Part shown: piece after piece, positions 1 to 6,972 of the stretch | How the letters are laid out: the number at the start of each line of letters is the position of its first letter | Position numbering within the stretch: position 1 is the stretch's first letter | Assembly: GCA_002333095.1 (NCBI GenBank) | Contig: DDBK01000178.1 | Location: 11,938-18,937 of the forward strand | Origin: Cellvibrionales bacterium UBA2034 | GTDB taxonomy: Bacteria > Pseudomonadota > Gammaproteobacteria > Pseudomonadales > UBA7239 | DNA length: 7,000 nucleotides | Reading direction: 5' to 3' | Made by a program: the position numbers and the translations under genes | The notes under the pieces: model-generated | Seen by the model: only the letters and a program-made list of their open reading frames with translations | Told to the model about the DNA's origin: nothing | Database searches by the model: none

Positions 1-1287
1 GAGGATGCCTACCGCGAAGCCATTGCCGCCTCCAACGCCGCAGCGCGTCCGTTGTCACTGTATGTGCATCTCCCCTTCTGCGGCACGGTTTGCTATTACT
101 GCGCCTGCAACAAGGTGGTAACGCGTGACCGCAGCGTTGTGCGCCAGTATCTGGATCATTTGCACCATGAGATGGCGTTGTTGCGTTTGCAGCTCAAACT
201 GAGCCATCGCCCGGTTACCCAGTTGCACTGGGGTGGAGGCACGCCCACTTTTCTTGATGCTGCCGAAATGACAGAGTTGATGCACCTGACGGCGCAACAT
301 TTCAATCTGTCCCGCGACAATTCCCGTGACTATGCTATTGAAATTGATCCGCGCACCGTGGATCGGGAGAAGATCGATTTATTACGTGGCCTCGGTTTCA
401 ACCGTATCAGCCTGGGTATCCAGGATTTTGATCCCGGTGTGCAACAGGCGATCAATCGCATCCAGACAGTTGAAATGGTCAGTGCTTTGGTGGATTACAT
501 CCGCGAACGCTCATTCCACTCGCTCAATTTTGACCTGATTTATGGCTTGCCCAGGCAGGATGAAGCCACGCTGGCAAAAACCCTGGATGTGGTGATCGGT
601 TTGTCACCGGATCGAATCAGCTACTACAACTACGCGCATTTGCCGGAGCGTTTTTTGCCCCAACGCGCCATCGATCGCCTGACATTGCCGACGGCAGAGC
701 AGAAAATCCGCATGTTGTCGCTGATTACAGAAAAGTTGGTGGCTGCAGGATATGTGTATATCGGCATGGATCATTTTGTGAAGCCGGATGACAGTCTGGC
801 AGTGGCGCAGCGGGAAGGGCATCTGGCACGCAACTTCCAGGGCTATACCATCGCCAAGGCACAAGACCTGATCGGGCTCGGTGTCTCTTCCATCAGCAGT
901 TTTGATCGCGTCTATGCGCAGAATACGACAGATCTTGATGCTTACTATAAGGCGCTGGATGAAAACCACTTGCCCGTAGCTAAAGGCGTGGTACTCACGG
1001 ATGAGGATGTCTTGCGGCGTGAAATTATCCAGGAGTTGCTGTGCCAGCGGCATCTGGATATCGCTTCGCTCCAGCGCAAGTACAACATCGACTTCATGAC
1101 ACACTTCAGTGAGGCTATCGCCGCATTACGGGGCATGGAGGCTGATGGGTTATTGGTGATTGCGCCAGAGGCCATTCTTGTAAATGAGAATGGTTACCCG
1201 TTCTTGCGCAATATCTGTATGGCATTTGATGAATATGTGAAGGGGCATTTGCAGAGCCAGACGGTTCGGTATTCAAAAACCCTTTAG
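1..1287 (+). CDS. hemN: Oxygen-independent coproporphyrinogen III dehydrogenase HemN (5' end missing)
   Basis: Radical-SAM enzyme that oxidatively decarboxylates two propionate side chains of coproporphyrinogen III to give protoporphyrinogen IX in cytoplasmic heme synthesis without O2. The frame is open from base 1, so the start lies upstream. The cluster motif C-GTV-C-YY-C-A-C has cysteine codons at 79, 91, 100 and 106, the C-x3-C-x2-C-x-C spacing of the family, followed by NKVVTRD. The SAM-binding glycine motif HWGGGTPTFL begins at base 226. The residues after the cluster (CACNK) resemble true HemN rather than the HemW paralogue, which usually has a CDFNS-like stretch. The first cluster cysteine is residue 27 here and 62 in E. 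coli HemN, so about 35 residues are missing; the 428 visible residues then fit the usual length of about 455-460. The fnr-type gene follows closely in the same direction, consistent with co-transcription and with the common FNR control of hemN, but the hemN promoter is outside the window. Confidence 0.95.
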   Translation, partial: EDAYREAIAASNAAARPLSLYVHLPFCGTVCYYCACNKVVTRDRSVVRQYLDHLHHEMALLRLQLKLSHRPVTQLHWGGGTPTFLDAAEMTELMHLTAQHFNLSRDNSRDYAIEIDPRTVDREKIDLLRGLGFNRISLGIQDFDPGVQQAINRIQTVEMVSALVDYIRERSFHSLNFDLIYGLPRQDEATLAKTLDVVIGLSPDRISYYNYAHLPERFLPQRAIDRLTLPTAEQKIRMLSLITEKLVAAGYVYIGMDHFVKPDDSLAVAQREGHLARNFQGYTIAKAQDLIGLGVSSISSFDRVYAQNTTDLDAYYKALDENHLPVAKGVVLTDEDVLRREIIQELLCQRHLDIASLQRKYNIDFMTHFSEAIAALRGMEADGLLVIAPEAILVNENGYPFLRNICMAFDEYVKGHLQSQTVRYSKTL

Positions 1288-1340
1288 GGAAGCCTGTGCA
1301 TCCGTTAAGATTACCGCGTCTTCAGGCCGAGAGAATCTCC

Positions 1341-2072
1341 ATGAGTTGTGCAGAACCCAAACGCTGTCACCATAACCAGCTGGTCAACTGCGGTGACTGC
1401 CGTCTTGGCCCGTTGTGTTTGCCCATTGCGCTGAATACTGCCGAGATTGACCAGCTGGACGATATCGTCAAGCGTGGACGCCCGTTGGGTAAGGGAGAAC
1501 ACCTGTTCAGACAGGCAGAAGCTTTTGGTGCGGTGTATGCTGTGCGTTCGGGCAGTTTCAAGGCGTATTCCACATCGGACGATGGCACTGAACAAGTGAC
1601 CGGTTTTTACTTGCCCGGTGAAATTCTGGGCATGGACGGCATCAGCAGTCTGAAACATTGCAGTTCGGCTGTGGCGCTGGAAACTTCAACGGTGTGTGAA
1701 ATTCCGTTTGGTCGACTGGAAGAGCTGAGTAGCCAGCTGCCTTCACTGCAACGACGTTTTTTCCAGATCATGGGCAACGAGATTACCAAAGACCAGCAAA
1801 TGCTGACGCTGTTAGGCAAAAACTCGGCAGAAGAGCGGGTAGCGTCGCTGTTGCTCAGCATCTCTTCCCGCAACCATCACCGCAATTTATCTCCCACACG
1901 TTTTCGCCTGAGTATGTCACGTGCAGAAATCGGCAACTACATGGGATTGACCGTGGAGACGGTCAGCCGTGTATTCAGTCGCCTGCAAAAACAGGAAGTG
2001 ATTGGCGTGGATAATCGCGAAGTGGAAATTCTCGACATGGCCAAGCTGAAATCGGTTGCCAACGTCACCTGA
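1341..2072 (+). CDS. fnr: FNR-type Crp/Fnr oxygen-sensing transcriptional regulator
   Basis: Cytoplasmic dimeric regulator whose oxygen-labile [4Fe-4S] cluster permits DNA binding when O2 is low. From the ATG at 1341 the 243-residue product has cysteines 17, 20 and 26 (C-GD-C-RLGPL-C) and 119 (VCEIPF), matching E. coli FNR Cys20, 23, 29 and 122 with a constant offset of three. The middle holds the cyclic-nucleotide-binding-like beta-roll (FRQ...AVRSGSFKAYS...GFYLPGEILG). The C-terminal winged helix has recognition helix VETVSRVFSR with Glu206, Ser209 and Arg210, equivalent to E. coli Glu209, Ser212 and Arg213, which read TTGAT half-sites. A GTG at 1296 would add 15 residues and has an AGGGA five bases upstream; the constant offset to E. 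coli favours the ATG, which has a weak purine stretch GAGAGA six bases upstream. No terminator is visible before or after it. It probably shares a transcript with hemN and may read into the P450 gene. All four ligands are present, so it should be a functional sensor. Confidence 0.95.
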   Translation: MSCAEPKRCHHNQLVNCGDCRLGPLCLPIALNTAEIDQLDDIVKRGRPLGKGEHLFRQAEAFGAVYAVRSGSFKAYSTSDDGTEQVTGFYLPGEILGMDGISSLKHCSSAVALETSTVCEIPFGRLEELSSQLPSLQRRFFQIMGNEITKDQQMLTLLGKNSAEERVASLLLSISSRNHHRNLSPTRFRLSMSRAEIGNYMGLTVETVSRVFSRLQKQEVIGVDNREVEILDMAKLKSVANVT

Positions 2073-2096
2073 TTATTGCTCCCGCCTTACTTCCTA

Positions 2097-2110
2097 TTGA
2101 CCAGAATCAA
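2097..2110 (+). promoter_or_regulatory. Candidate FNR-binding site (anaerobox) upstream of the P450 gene
   Basis: The 14 bases read TTGAC-CAGA-ATCAA, matching nine of ten specified positions of the FNR consensus TTGAT-N4-ATCAA. The site lies 25-38 bases past the fnr stop and is centred about 81 bases before the P450 ATG, inside a 112-base gap. Direct observation: position, match and palindromic form. Inference: control by the adjacent FNR. If it works as a class II activator site (centre near -41.5), transcription would start near 2145. I see no convincing -10 hexamer there, so activation versus repression is open. Confidence 0.7.
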
Positions 2111-2171
2111 GGCTGGATTCCTCTGGATCGGTTTGACTACGCTTGTACAAAAAGCGGTTGTCAAATACCCC

Positions 2172-2177
2172 AGAGGA
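2172..2177 (+). promoter_or_regulatory. Ribosome binding site fixing the P450 start
   Basis: AGAGGA sits seven bases before the ATG at 2185. It supports that ATG over the in-frame TTG at 2143, which has no comparable site and would add 14 residues not expected in the family. Confidence 0.7.
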
Positions 2178-2184
2178 TTCACGC

Positions 2185-3576
2185 ATGAGTTCAGCACCAG
2201 CAACATCTGCCCCTAGCAAGCCTTCAATGGACCTGTCATACAAGCAGCAGCCGGATGCGCAGAATCTTGATCATATTCCCGGTGAGTATGGCATGCCTGT
2301 GCTCGGTAAAACATTTGAAATCCTGACCGACATGCAGAAGATGGTGATGGATCACTCTGTGCGTTTTGGTGAAGTCTCACGCATCAATCTCGGCGGGCAG
2401 CGGGGCTTGCTCGTGATGGGGCCGGAAAACCTCAAGCAGATATACCTTGATCCAGAGCGCAATTTCTCAACTGAAATGGGTTATGCCGAACGCTTGGGGC
2501 GTTTCTACAAAGGTGGTTTGCTGTTGCGGGATTTTGACGAGCATCGCGCCCAGCGCCGTATATTCCAGTCTGCGTTCAAAAACCAGGCGATGAAAGGTTA
2601 CGTGGATGTAATGAATCCACAATTCAAGAAGTTTATTGCCGAAATCAATCCTGTCGGGTTTCACTTTTTCCCGTTTATAAAAGAATCCCTGTTGAAAGCC
2701 GTGGCCAAGGTATTCATTGACCTGGACGATATCAGCGCCGATGCGGACAAGCTGAATGCAGCATTCCTGGATATTAATGACGCGCTGACTGCGATTGTGC
2801 GCAAGGATATCGGCTTGCCATGGCTCAAGTACCACAAGGGCATGCAAGGACTCAAAGTCATACATGACTTTGTCAAAAAATTGATTATTGAAAAGCGCGC
2901 AGGCAATGGCGCGGATATGTTGTCTTTCATGTGCAAGGAAACCACAGAGAGCGGCAATCTCTTCTCTGAAGAGGACATTGTTCAGCATGTCAGCTTCCTG
3001 TTGTTTGGTGCGCATGACACAACCACCAGCGCGTTGACGCATATTATTTATCGCTTGGCTGTGCACCCTGAGTGGCAGGAAAAACTGCGGGCTGAGTGTC
3101 AAGCGCTTGGTAAAGAGCAGCTGGATTATGAAGATATCGACAAAATGACGCAGATGGACAATGTGTTCCATGAGGTGTTGCGTTTGCATCCATCAGTGCA
3201 GTTGATGACGCGTCGTACCGTGCGTGCGTGTGAGATTGGTGGTTATCGTGTGCCAGCCAATACCATGATCTACATCCCGACTTTCTTTAACCACAAACTG
3301 GAAAAATACTGGAAGCATCCAGAAAAATTTGATCCGGATCGTTTCAGCCCGGAGCGTGCCGAGCAGAAAGGCCATGCTTTCCTGTATGTGCCTTTTGGTG
3401 GTGGTCCTCATAAGTGTATTGGCATGCACTTTGCCAATATGCAAGCCAAGTTGTTCCTTCATCAGTTTCTGCTGAAGTACCGTTTCCGCACCCCGGAAAA
3501 TTACTATCCAAAAATGATGTATGTGCCATTGCCGAAGCCAATCGACGATTTGCCGTTGTTTATCGAGAGAATATAA
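2185..3576 (+). CDS. Cytochrome P450 monooxygenase, soluble
   Basis: Heme-thiolate monooxygenase of 463 residues, a normal length. Visible landmarks in order: the N-terminal proline/glycine hinge IPGEYGMPVLG; I-helix oxygen-activation motif GAHDTT (275-280); K-helix EVLR (Glu330, Arg333); PERF-like DPDRF (383-387); and heme-binding loop FGGGPHKCIG from 404, with the axial thiolate at Cys411 (codon 3415). All core elements are intact, so it should be catalytic. There is no hydrophobic N-terminal anchor, so it is probably cytoplasmic. By eye the hinge and I-helix recall the CYP120/CYP26-like group more than CYP101-type enzymes, but I cannot assign a family or substrate. No ferredoxin or reductase partner is in the window. 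It follows fnr and hemN, has an FNR-like site upstream and its own terminator downstream, so it is likely transcribed from its own promoter, with possible readthrough from fnr. An O2-consuming enzyme behind an oxygen-sensing regulator is unusual. Confidence 0.93.
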   Translation: MSSAPATSAPSKPSMDLSYKQQPDAQNLDHIPGEYGMPVLGKTFEILTDMQKMVMDHSVRFGEVSRINLGGQRGLLVMGPENLKQIYLDPERNFSTEMGYAERLGRFYKGGLLLRDFDEHRAQRRIFQSAFKNQAMKGYVDVMNPQFKKFIAEINPVGFHFFPFIKESLLKAVAKVFIDLDDISADADKLNAAFLDINDALTAIVRKDIGLPWLKYHKGMQGLKVIHDFVKKLIIEKRAGNGADMLSFMCKETTESGNLFSEEDIVQHVSFLLFGAHDTTTSALTHIIYRLAVHPEWQEKLRAECQALGKEQLDYEDIDKMTQMDNVFHEVLRLHPSVQLMTRRTVRACEIGGYRVPANTMIYIPTFFNHKLEKYWKHPEKFDPDRFSPERAEQKGHAFLYVPFGGGPHKCIGMHFANMQAKLFLHQFLLKYRFRTPENYYPKMMYVPLPKPIDDLPLFIERI

Positions 3577-3590
3577 CCAGCACTAACAAA

Positions 3591-3619
3591 AACCCCGGCT
3601 TTGCCGGGTTTTTTGTTTT
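3591..3619 (+). terminator. Intrinsic terminator after the P450 gene
   Basis: A six-base-pair GC stem, CCCGGC (3594-3599) pairing with GCCGGG (3603-3608), closes a TTT loop and is followed by TTTTTT, then G and four more T. It lies 17 bases past the P450 stop and separates this transcript from the transglycosylase gene. Confidence 0.88.
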
Positions 3620-3668
3620 GGACAGACTGTGGTTCAATGGGGCACGACATAGTCCGATGGTTTGCAAT

Positions 3669-4799
3669 ATGCGTATCCGCAACAGTATCTCTTTGTATTT
3701 CTCTGGTTTGGTAGTGGCGGTGTTGTGGGCGGTTTTACAGCCTGCACACGCTGACACAGGGTTCCGGGCCTGGATACAAAACTTTCGAGGCGAGGCCATC
3801 AGTCAGGGAGTTACTGGCAGTGTTTATGATGATGCATTCCGTGGAGTGACGGAGCCTGATCTGCTGGTGCTGGAAAAAGCCAATTACCAGCCAGAGTTCA
3901 AGGCTGAGGTGTGGGAGTATCTGGATAGCCGTGTGCAGGAGCGCGCTATCACTAACGGGCAGGTAATGTTGCAGCAGTATGCAAAAGAGCTCGCCAGTAT
4001 TGAAAAGTCCAGCGGTGTGGATCGCCATGTGTTATTGGCGATCTGGTCAATGGAGTCTAACTACGGCGCAGTTCTACAGGATAAAACCAAACTGCATTAC
4101 ATTCCCCGTGCATTGGCGACCCTGGCTTACGCTGACCCGAAGCGTGCAAAATTTGCCAGAACGCAATTGATTGCAGCACTGAAAATCCTGCAGCGCGGGG
4201 ATGTGGAACAAGCTGAACTTCTCGGCTCATGGGCAGGTGCAATGGGTCACACGCAATTTATCCCGACCAGTTACATTGCGTATGCAGTGGATTTTGATGG
4301 TGACGGGAAAAGTGACATCTGGCATTCGGTGCCTGATGCGCTGGCGACTGCAGCGCAATTGCTGAAGAAGAATGGTTGGCGATCTGGTGAGAGCTGGGGA
4401 TATGAGATATTGCCATCCAACAAAGGTAGCGGCGAAGAGCTGCTCGCATTGCAGGCTGATAAAGGCCCTGTATTTGCGTTACAAAAAAACTTTTTTGTTG
4501 TTAAACGTTACAACAATGCCGATAAATATGCGCTGGCTGTTCTGTTATTGTCAGACAGGATTGCAGGGAAACCTGCTCCAATAAAAGACTGGACGCGTCC
4601 TTACACCCCGCTAGACATGACAGAAAAAGAAGAGCTGCAACGATTGCTGGCTGCGCACGGTTTTTATAGTGGTGTAGTGGATGGGGTGATCGGGGGAGAA
4701 TCACGAGAGGCAATCAAGCGTTTTCAGGCCAGCAAAAATGTAGAGCAGACCGGATACGCTTCAAAAGAAGTGTTGCAGCAATTGCGGGGTAAAAATTAA
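3669..4799 (+). CDS. Lytic murein transglycosylase, MltB/SLT_2 family, with peptidoglycan-binding domain
   Basis: Periplasmic enzyme that cleaves the MurNAc-GlcNAc bond of peptidoglycan, leaving 1,6-anhydro-MurNAc ends, for wall remodelling. From the ATG at 3669 the product is 376 residues. A signal peptide is clear: basic start MRIR, hydrophobic stretch about 7-24, and likely cleavage after PAHA (residue 28). No lipobox cysteine is present, so it should be soluble, unlike E. coli MltB lipoprotein. The catalytic domain spans about 32-310; WSMESNYG contains the predicted acid/base Glu129, and GAMGHTQFIPTSY is the family's substrate-groove motif. A C-terminal PG_binding_1 domain occupies about 315-372 (LLAAHGFYSGVVDG...AIKRFQ). 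An in-frame ATG at 3657 is an alternative start; neither has a strong ribosome site. Reading further upstream overlaps the P450 gene and its terminator and is not credible. It is separated from the P450 by a terminator, so no functional link is implied. Its stop is one base from that of the convergent TSUP gene. Confidence 0.92.
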   Translation: MRIRNSISLYFSGLVVAVLWAVLQPAHADTGFRAWIQNFRGEAISQGVTGSVYDDAFRGVTEPDLLVLEKANYQPEFKAEVWEYLDSRVQERAITNGQVMLQQYAKELASIEKSSGVDRHVLLAIWSMESNYGAVLQDKTKLHYIPRALATLAYADPKRAKFARTQLIAALKILQRGDVEQAELLGSWAGAMGHTQFIPTSYIAYAVDFDGDGKSDIWHSVPDALATAAQLLKKNGWRSGESWGYEILPSNKGSGEELLALQADKGPVFALQKNFFVVKRYNNADKYALAVLLLSDRIAGKPAPIKDWTRPYTPLDMTEKEELQRLLAAHGFYSGVVDGVIGGESREAIKRFQASKNVEQTGYASKEVLQQLRGKN

Positions 4800-4800
4800 A

Positions 4801-5775
4801 TCAGCCCAATGCTTTCCACAGATTGTAGGTGCTGAGTGACGTGATCAGCAGCCCAACGATCACCAGTAACACGCGCGCCTGCAAGTGGCGGCACAGCCAG
4901 GCAGCAAAGGGGGCTGCGAACAGCCCGCCAATCACCAGTCCAGCGATCACTTGCCAATGAGTAAATCCTACCAGGATGGCAAATGTCACGCCGCTGGCGA
5001 TGGCGAGGAAAAATTCCGCCGCATTGACCGAGCCGATGGTCGTGCGTGGATCCATGCCGCTGCCTAACAGGGAGGTAGTGACCACAGGCCCCCAGCCGCC
5101 ACCGCCGACCGCATCCACAAATCCGCCAGTCAGTGCGAGCGCTGGTACATGCTTGGGCGCTTCTGTCCGGTGCGCTTTCACATGACGCCATGCCTTGCTG
5201 AGGATGTAGATGCCCATGATCAGCAGGTAGGCTGAAATCCATGGTTTTATTGCCTTGCCGTCAATGGTCGTGAGTATCCAGGCCCCGGTCAGTGCACCGA
5301 TCACGCCCGGGATCAGCAATTGCTTGAACAAGCGTTTGTTGATGTTGCCGAATCGCCAGTGGGACAGACCGGAAAAGCCTGTGGTGAAGATTTCAGCAAT
5401 GTGTACCGAGGCGGACGCGACGGCAGGTGTGACGCCAGTTGATAGCAGGAATGTGGTGGCCGTAATGCCGTAGGCCATGCCAAGTGCACCGTCAATAATC
5501 TGCGCAAACAGGCCTACGGCCAGGCTCTGCCAGAACAGTTCGTGGGTGAAGCCGGCAGCCAGGTCTTCAAAGGTAGGCAGCCAGGCATCGGGTAGCAGCC
5601 ATTCGCCGAGTGCGTACAGCAGCAGCCCACCCAGCGGCAATGCCAACAGCAGGACCAGGTCGCGACGGAACGGATGCGGGCCGGGATGGGTGACTTCCAC
5701 CTCAAGTGGTGGGATGCCCAATTCAGCGTGTTCGGCGCTGGTCGGGTCGTTCAGATCGGGATTGCGGGCTTTCAT
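4801..5775 (-). CDS. TSUP-family (TauE/SafE-like) membrane transporter
   Basis: Inner-membrane protein of the 4-toluene sulfonate uptake family, whose members move sulfite, sulfoacetate or other sulfur or organic anions, usually outward. The 324-residue product has a hydrophilic N-terminus of about 38 residues, then about eight hydrophobic segments. The two family signatures, one per internal repeat, are DGALGMAYG (95-103) and DAVGGGGWGP (221-230). Each is followed by a similar helix (HIAEIFTTGFSG and NAAEFFLAIASG), showing the duplicated architecture. It is longer than typical members of about 250 residues, mainly through the N-terminal tail and an extra first hydrophobic segment (39-61). 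The ATG at 5775 has AAGGGA nine bases upstream. No sulfur-metabolism gene is next to it, so the substrate is unknown; sulfite is only the commonest annotation. It is transcribed divergently from the SbtA-type permease. Confidence 0.88.
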   Translation of the reverse strand: MKARNPDLNDPTSAEHAELGIPPLEVEVTHPGPHPFRRDLVLLLALPLGGLLLYALGEWLLPDAWLPTFEDLAAGFTHELFWQSLAVGLFAQIIDGALGMAYGITATTFLLSTGVTPAVASASVHIAEIFTTGFSGLSHWRFGNINKRLFKQLLIPGVIGALTGAWILTTIDGKAIKPWISAYLLIMGIYILSKAWRHVKAHRTEAPKHVPALALTGGFVDAVGGGGWGPVVTTSLLGSGMDPRTTIGSVNAAEFFLAIASGVTFAILVGFTHWQVIAGLVIGGLFAAPFAAWLCRHLQARVLLVIVGLLITSLSTYNLWKALG

Positions 5776-5807
5776 CGGGAGTTGTCCCTTGGATGATTAA
5801 TGCCGGC

Positions 5808-5835
5808 ATCCTATGCAACGTTTTAAATACCTCAA
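5808..5835 (-). promoter_or_regulatory. Possible sigma70-type promoter for the TSUP gene
   Basis: On the minus strand, TTGAGG (5830-5835) and TAGGAT (5808-5813) are 16 bases apart, each matching four of six consensus bases. Transcription would begin near 5801, leaving a leader of about 25 bases with the AAGGGA ribosome site. The -35 lies at the edge of an AT-rich tract (5821-5875) that could serve as an UP-like element or regulator target. The match is modest. Confidence 0.35.
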
Positions 5836-5893
5836 AAGAATTATTTCTTATTTAATAATAGCTTTTAGTTCTATGTGGCTCTGCATTGTTCAG

Positions 5894-5903
5894 TAAGTAC
5901 TTA
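5894..5903. promoter_or_regulatory. Perfect 10-base palindrome in the divergent spacer (possible operator)
   Basis: TAAGTACTTA is its own reverse complement, and outer TT (5889-5890) and AA (5907-5908) are also symmetric about it. It sits 63 bases before the permease ATG and about 90 bases upstream of the predicted TSUP start of transcription. A regulator site is inferred only from symmetry and location. Confidence 0.25.
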
Positions 5904-5934
5904 TCAAAGCTATCCGGCAGCGGGTGTTAAGGTT

Positions 5935-5948
5935 GCAATCAATATTGC
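5935..5948. promoter_or_regulatory. Inverted repeat GCAAT-N4-ATTGC ahead of the permease gene (possible operator)
   Basis: Five-base arms with a four-base spacer lie 17 bases before the ATG at 5966, where a repressor would block the promoter or early transcript. Many bicarbonate-transport genes are controlled by LysR-type regulators that bind short interrupted dyads, but no such regulator gene is in the window. Chance occurrence is quite possible. Confidence 0.2.
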
Positions 5949-5965
5949 GCTTATTGTGAAACCTG

Positions 5966-6925
5966 ATGAATGCCATTACCCCCTTGCTGGATCCTTCCAT
6001 CCTGTTTTTCCTAGTGGGGATTGCTGCGGGTCTTGTCGGTTCCAACCTGGAAATTCCCAAACCGATTTCACGCTTTATTACTCTATTTTTGTTGATGGCT
6101 ATCGGCCTCAAGGGCGGGTGGGCATTGCGGGAAGCAGGTTTATCGCTGTCGATGGCGGAGGCTTTGCTGGCAGCGGTGGCATTTTCACTGCTTACCCCGT
6201 TGGTCGGATACGTCTTTCTGACGCGTGTTATCGACAGGTTCAATGCCGCTGCAATTGCTGCGGCATACGGATCCGTGAGTGCGGTCACGTTCATCACCGC
6301 CATCCAGTTCCTTGAATCGCGCCATATCGACTTTGGCGGTTACATGGCGGTGGCGCTGGTGTTGATGGAATCGCCAGCGATTATTGTCGCAGTAATGCTT
6401 GCCAGCCGGCTAAGGCAGTCCGGGGGTGCGCAGCCGGTTTCCATGAAAGCCCTTCTACATGAAGCTTTCACTGATGGCGCGCAGTTCCTGCTGCTCGGTT
6501 CGCTATTTGTCGGTTACGTGAGCGGTGAAAAAGGGCAGATGGTGATGGCGCCGTTTTCGGCAGACCTGTTCAAGGGCATGCTGGCGTTTTTCTTGCTCGA
6601 CATGGGTATGACGGTGGCTGCCAATCTGGGCGGTTTGCGTAGAGCGCCTTGGGCGGTGTTGGCGTATGGCATTGTTGCTCCTTTCCTGCATGCCACGCTG
6701 GCGCTGTTCGTCGCAAAATATATAGGGCTGTCGCTGGGCGATGCCTTGCTGTTGGCGGTGTTGGCAGCGGGTGCCTCCTATATTGCCGTGCCGGCCGTAG
6801 TGCGTACTGCGATTCCTGAAGCCAATCCTTCGCTGTATTTTGGTATGGCACTGGGTCTGACATTTCCATTCAACGTGCTCGTGGGAATCCCACTGTATTA
6901 CTCGATGGCGCAACAGATTCTCTAA
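5966..6925 (+). CDS. sbtA: SbtA-type sodium-dependent bicarbonate transporter
   Basis: Inner-membrane permease of the SbtA (formerly DUF897) family, which imports HCO3- with Na+. The 319-residue product is almost entirely hydrophobic helices in two related halves. Family landmarks are IPKPISRFITLFLLMAIGLKGG (about 30-51), GSVSAVTF (102-109), MESPAI (134-139), and in the second half ASYIAVPAVVR (270-280) with IPEANPS (283-289). The polar loop joining the halves (about 147-170) is short compared with that of cyanobacterial SbtA (about 370 residues in total), a common state in proteobacterial homologues. The ATG at 5966 is the first in frame after the spacer; its ribosome site is weak. No sbtB (PII-like partner) or carbon-fixation gene is visible, and a terminator follows at once, so it looks monocistronic. 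The symbol is given at family level; transport of HCO3- by this homologue is inferred, and the substrate could differ. Confidence 0.88.
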   Translation: MNAITPLLDPSILFFLVGIAAGLVGSNLEIPKPISRFITLFLLMAIGLKGGWALREAGLSLSMAEALLAAVAFSLLTPLVGYVFLTRVIDRFNAAAIAAAYGSVSAVTFITAIQFLESRHIDFGGYMAVALVLMESPAIIVAVMLASRLRQSGGAQPVSMKALLHEAFTDGAQFLLLGSLFVGYVSGEKGQMVMAPFSADLFKGMLAFFLLDMGMTVAANLGGLRRAPWAVLAYGIVAPFLHATLALFVAKYIGLSLGDALLLAVLAAGASYIAVPAVVRTAIPEANPSLYFGMALGLTFPFNVLVGIPLYYSMAQQIL

Positions 6926-6942
6926 CAAGGATCCACAGGGAT

Positions 6943-6972
6943 AAAAAAACCCGGCACTTGCCGGGTTTTTTT
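6943..6972 (+). terminator. Strong intrinsic terminator after the permease gene
   Basis: CCCGGC (6950-6955) pairs with GCCGGG (6960-6965) around an ACTT loop, flanked by seven A on the left and seven T on the right, so the stem can extend through A-T pairs. The A tract makes it potentially bidirectional. It lies about 20 bases past the stop at 6925. The remaining 28 bases to the window end hold nothing I can assign. Confidence 0.9.

Noticed and set aside
604..1104. 166-codon open frame antisense to hemN
   Set aside because: Low-complexity, motif-free shadow of a well-supported gene.
1296..1340. Upstream GTG start giving a 15-residue longer FNR
   Set aside because: Cluster cysteines and recognition-helix residues keep a constant offset of three from E. 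coli FNR when the ATG at 1341 is used. The GTG has a possible AGGGA site, so it is not excluded, only less likely.
2143..2184. In-frame TTG start for the P450
   Set aside because: The ATG at 2185 has a good AGAGGA ribosome site, and the extra 14 residues would overlap the likely promoter region.
2467..3189. 240-codon open frame antisense to the P450 gene
   Set aside because: No recognisable motif or ribosome site; it is a shadow of a gene with intact P450 motifs on the other strand.
3414..3668. Long 5' extension of the transglycosylase reading frame
   Set aside because: It overlaps the P450 3' end in another frame and runs through the terminator; the signal peptide begins at the ATG at 3669.
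5836..5858. AT-rich dyads AAGAA-N4-TTCTT and TTATT-T-AATAA
   Set aside because: Short dyads are expected by chance in such an AT-rich tract; they are kept only as part of the spacer observation.
5875..6315. 146-codon plus-strand open frame overlapping the permease start
   Set aside because: It overlaps the SbtA-type frame over most of its length and has a cysteine- and glycine-rich sequence with no family resemblance.
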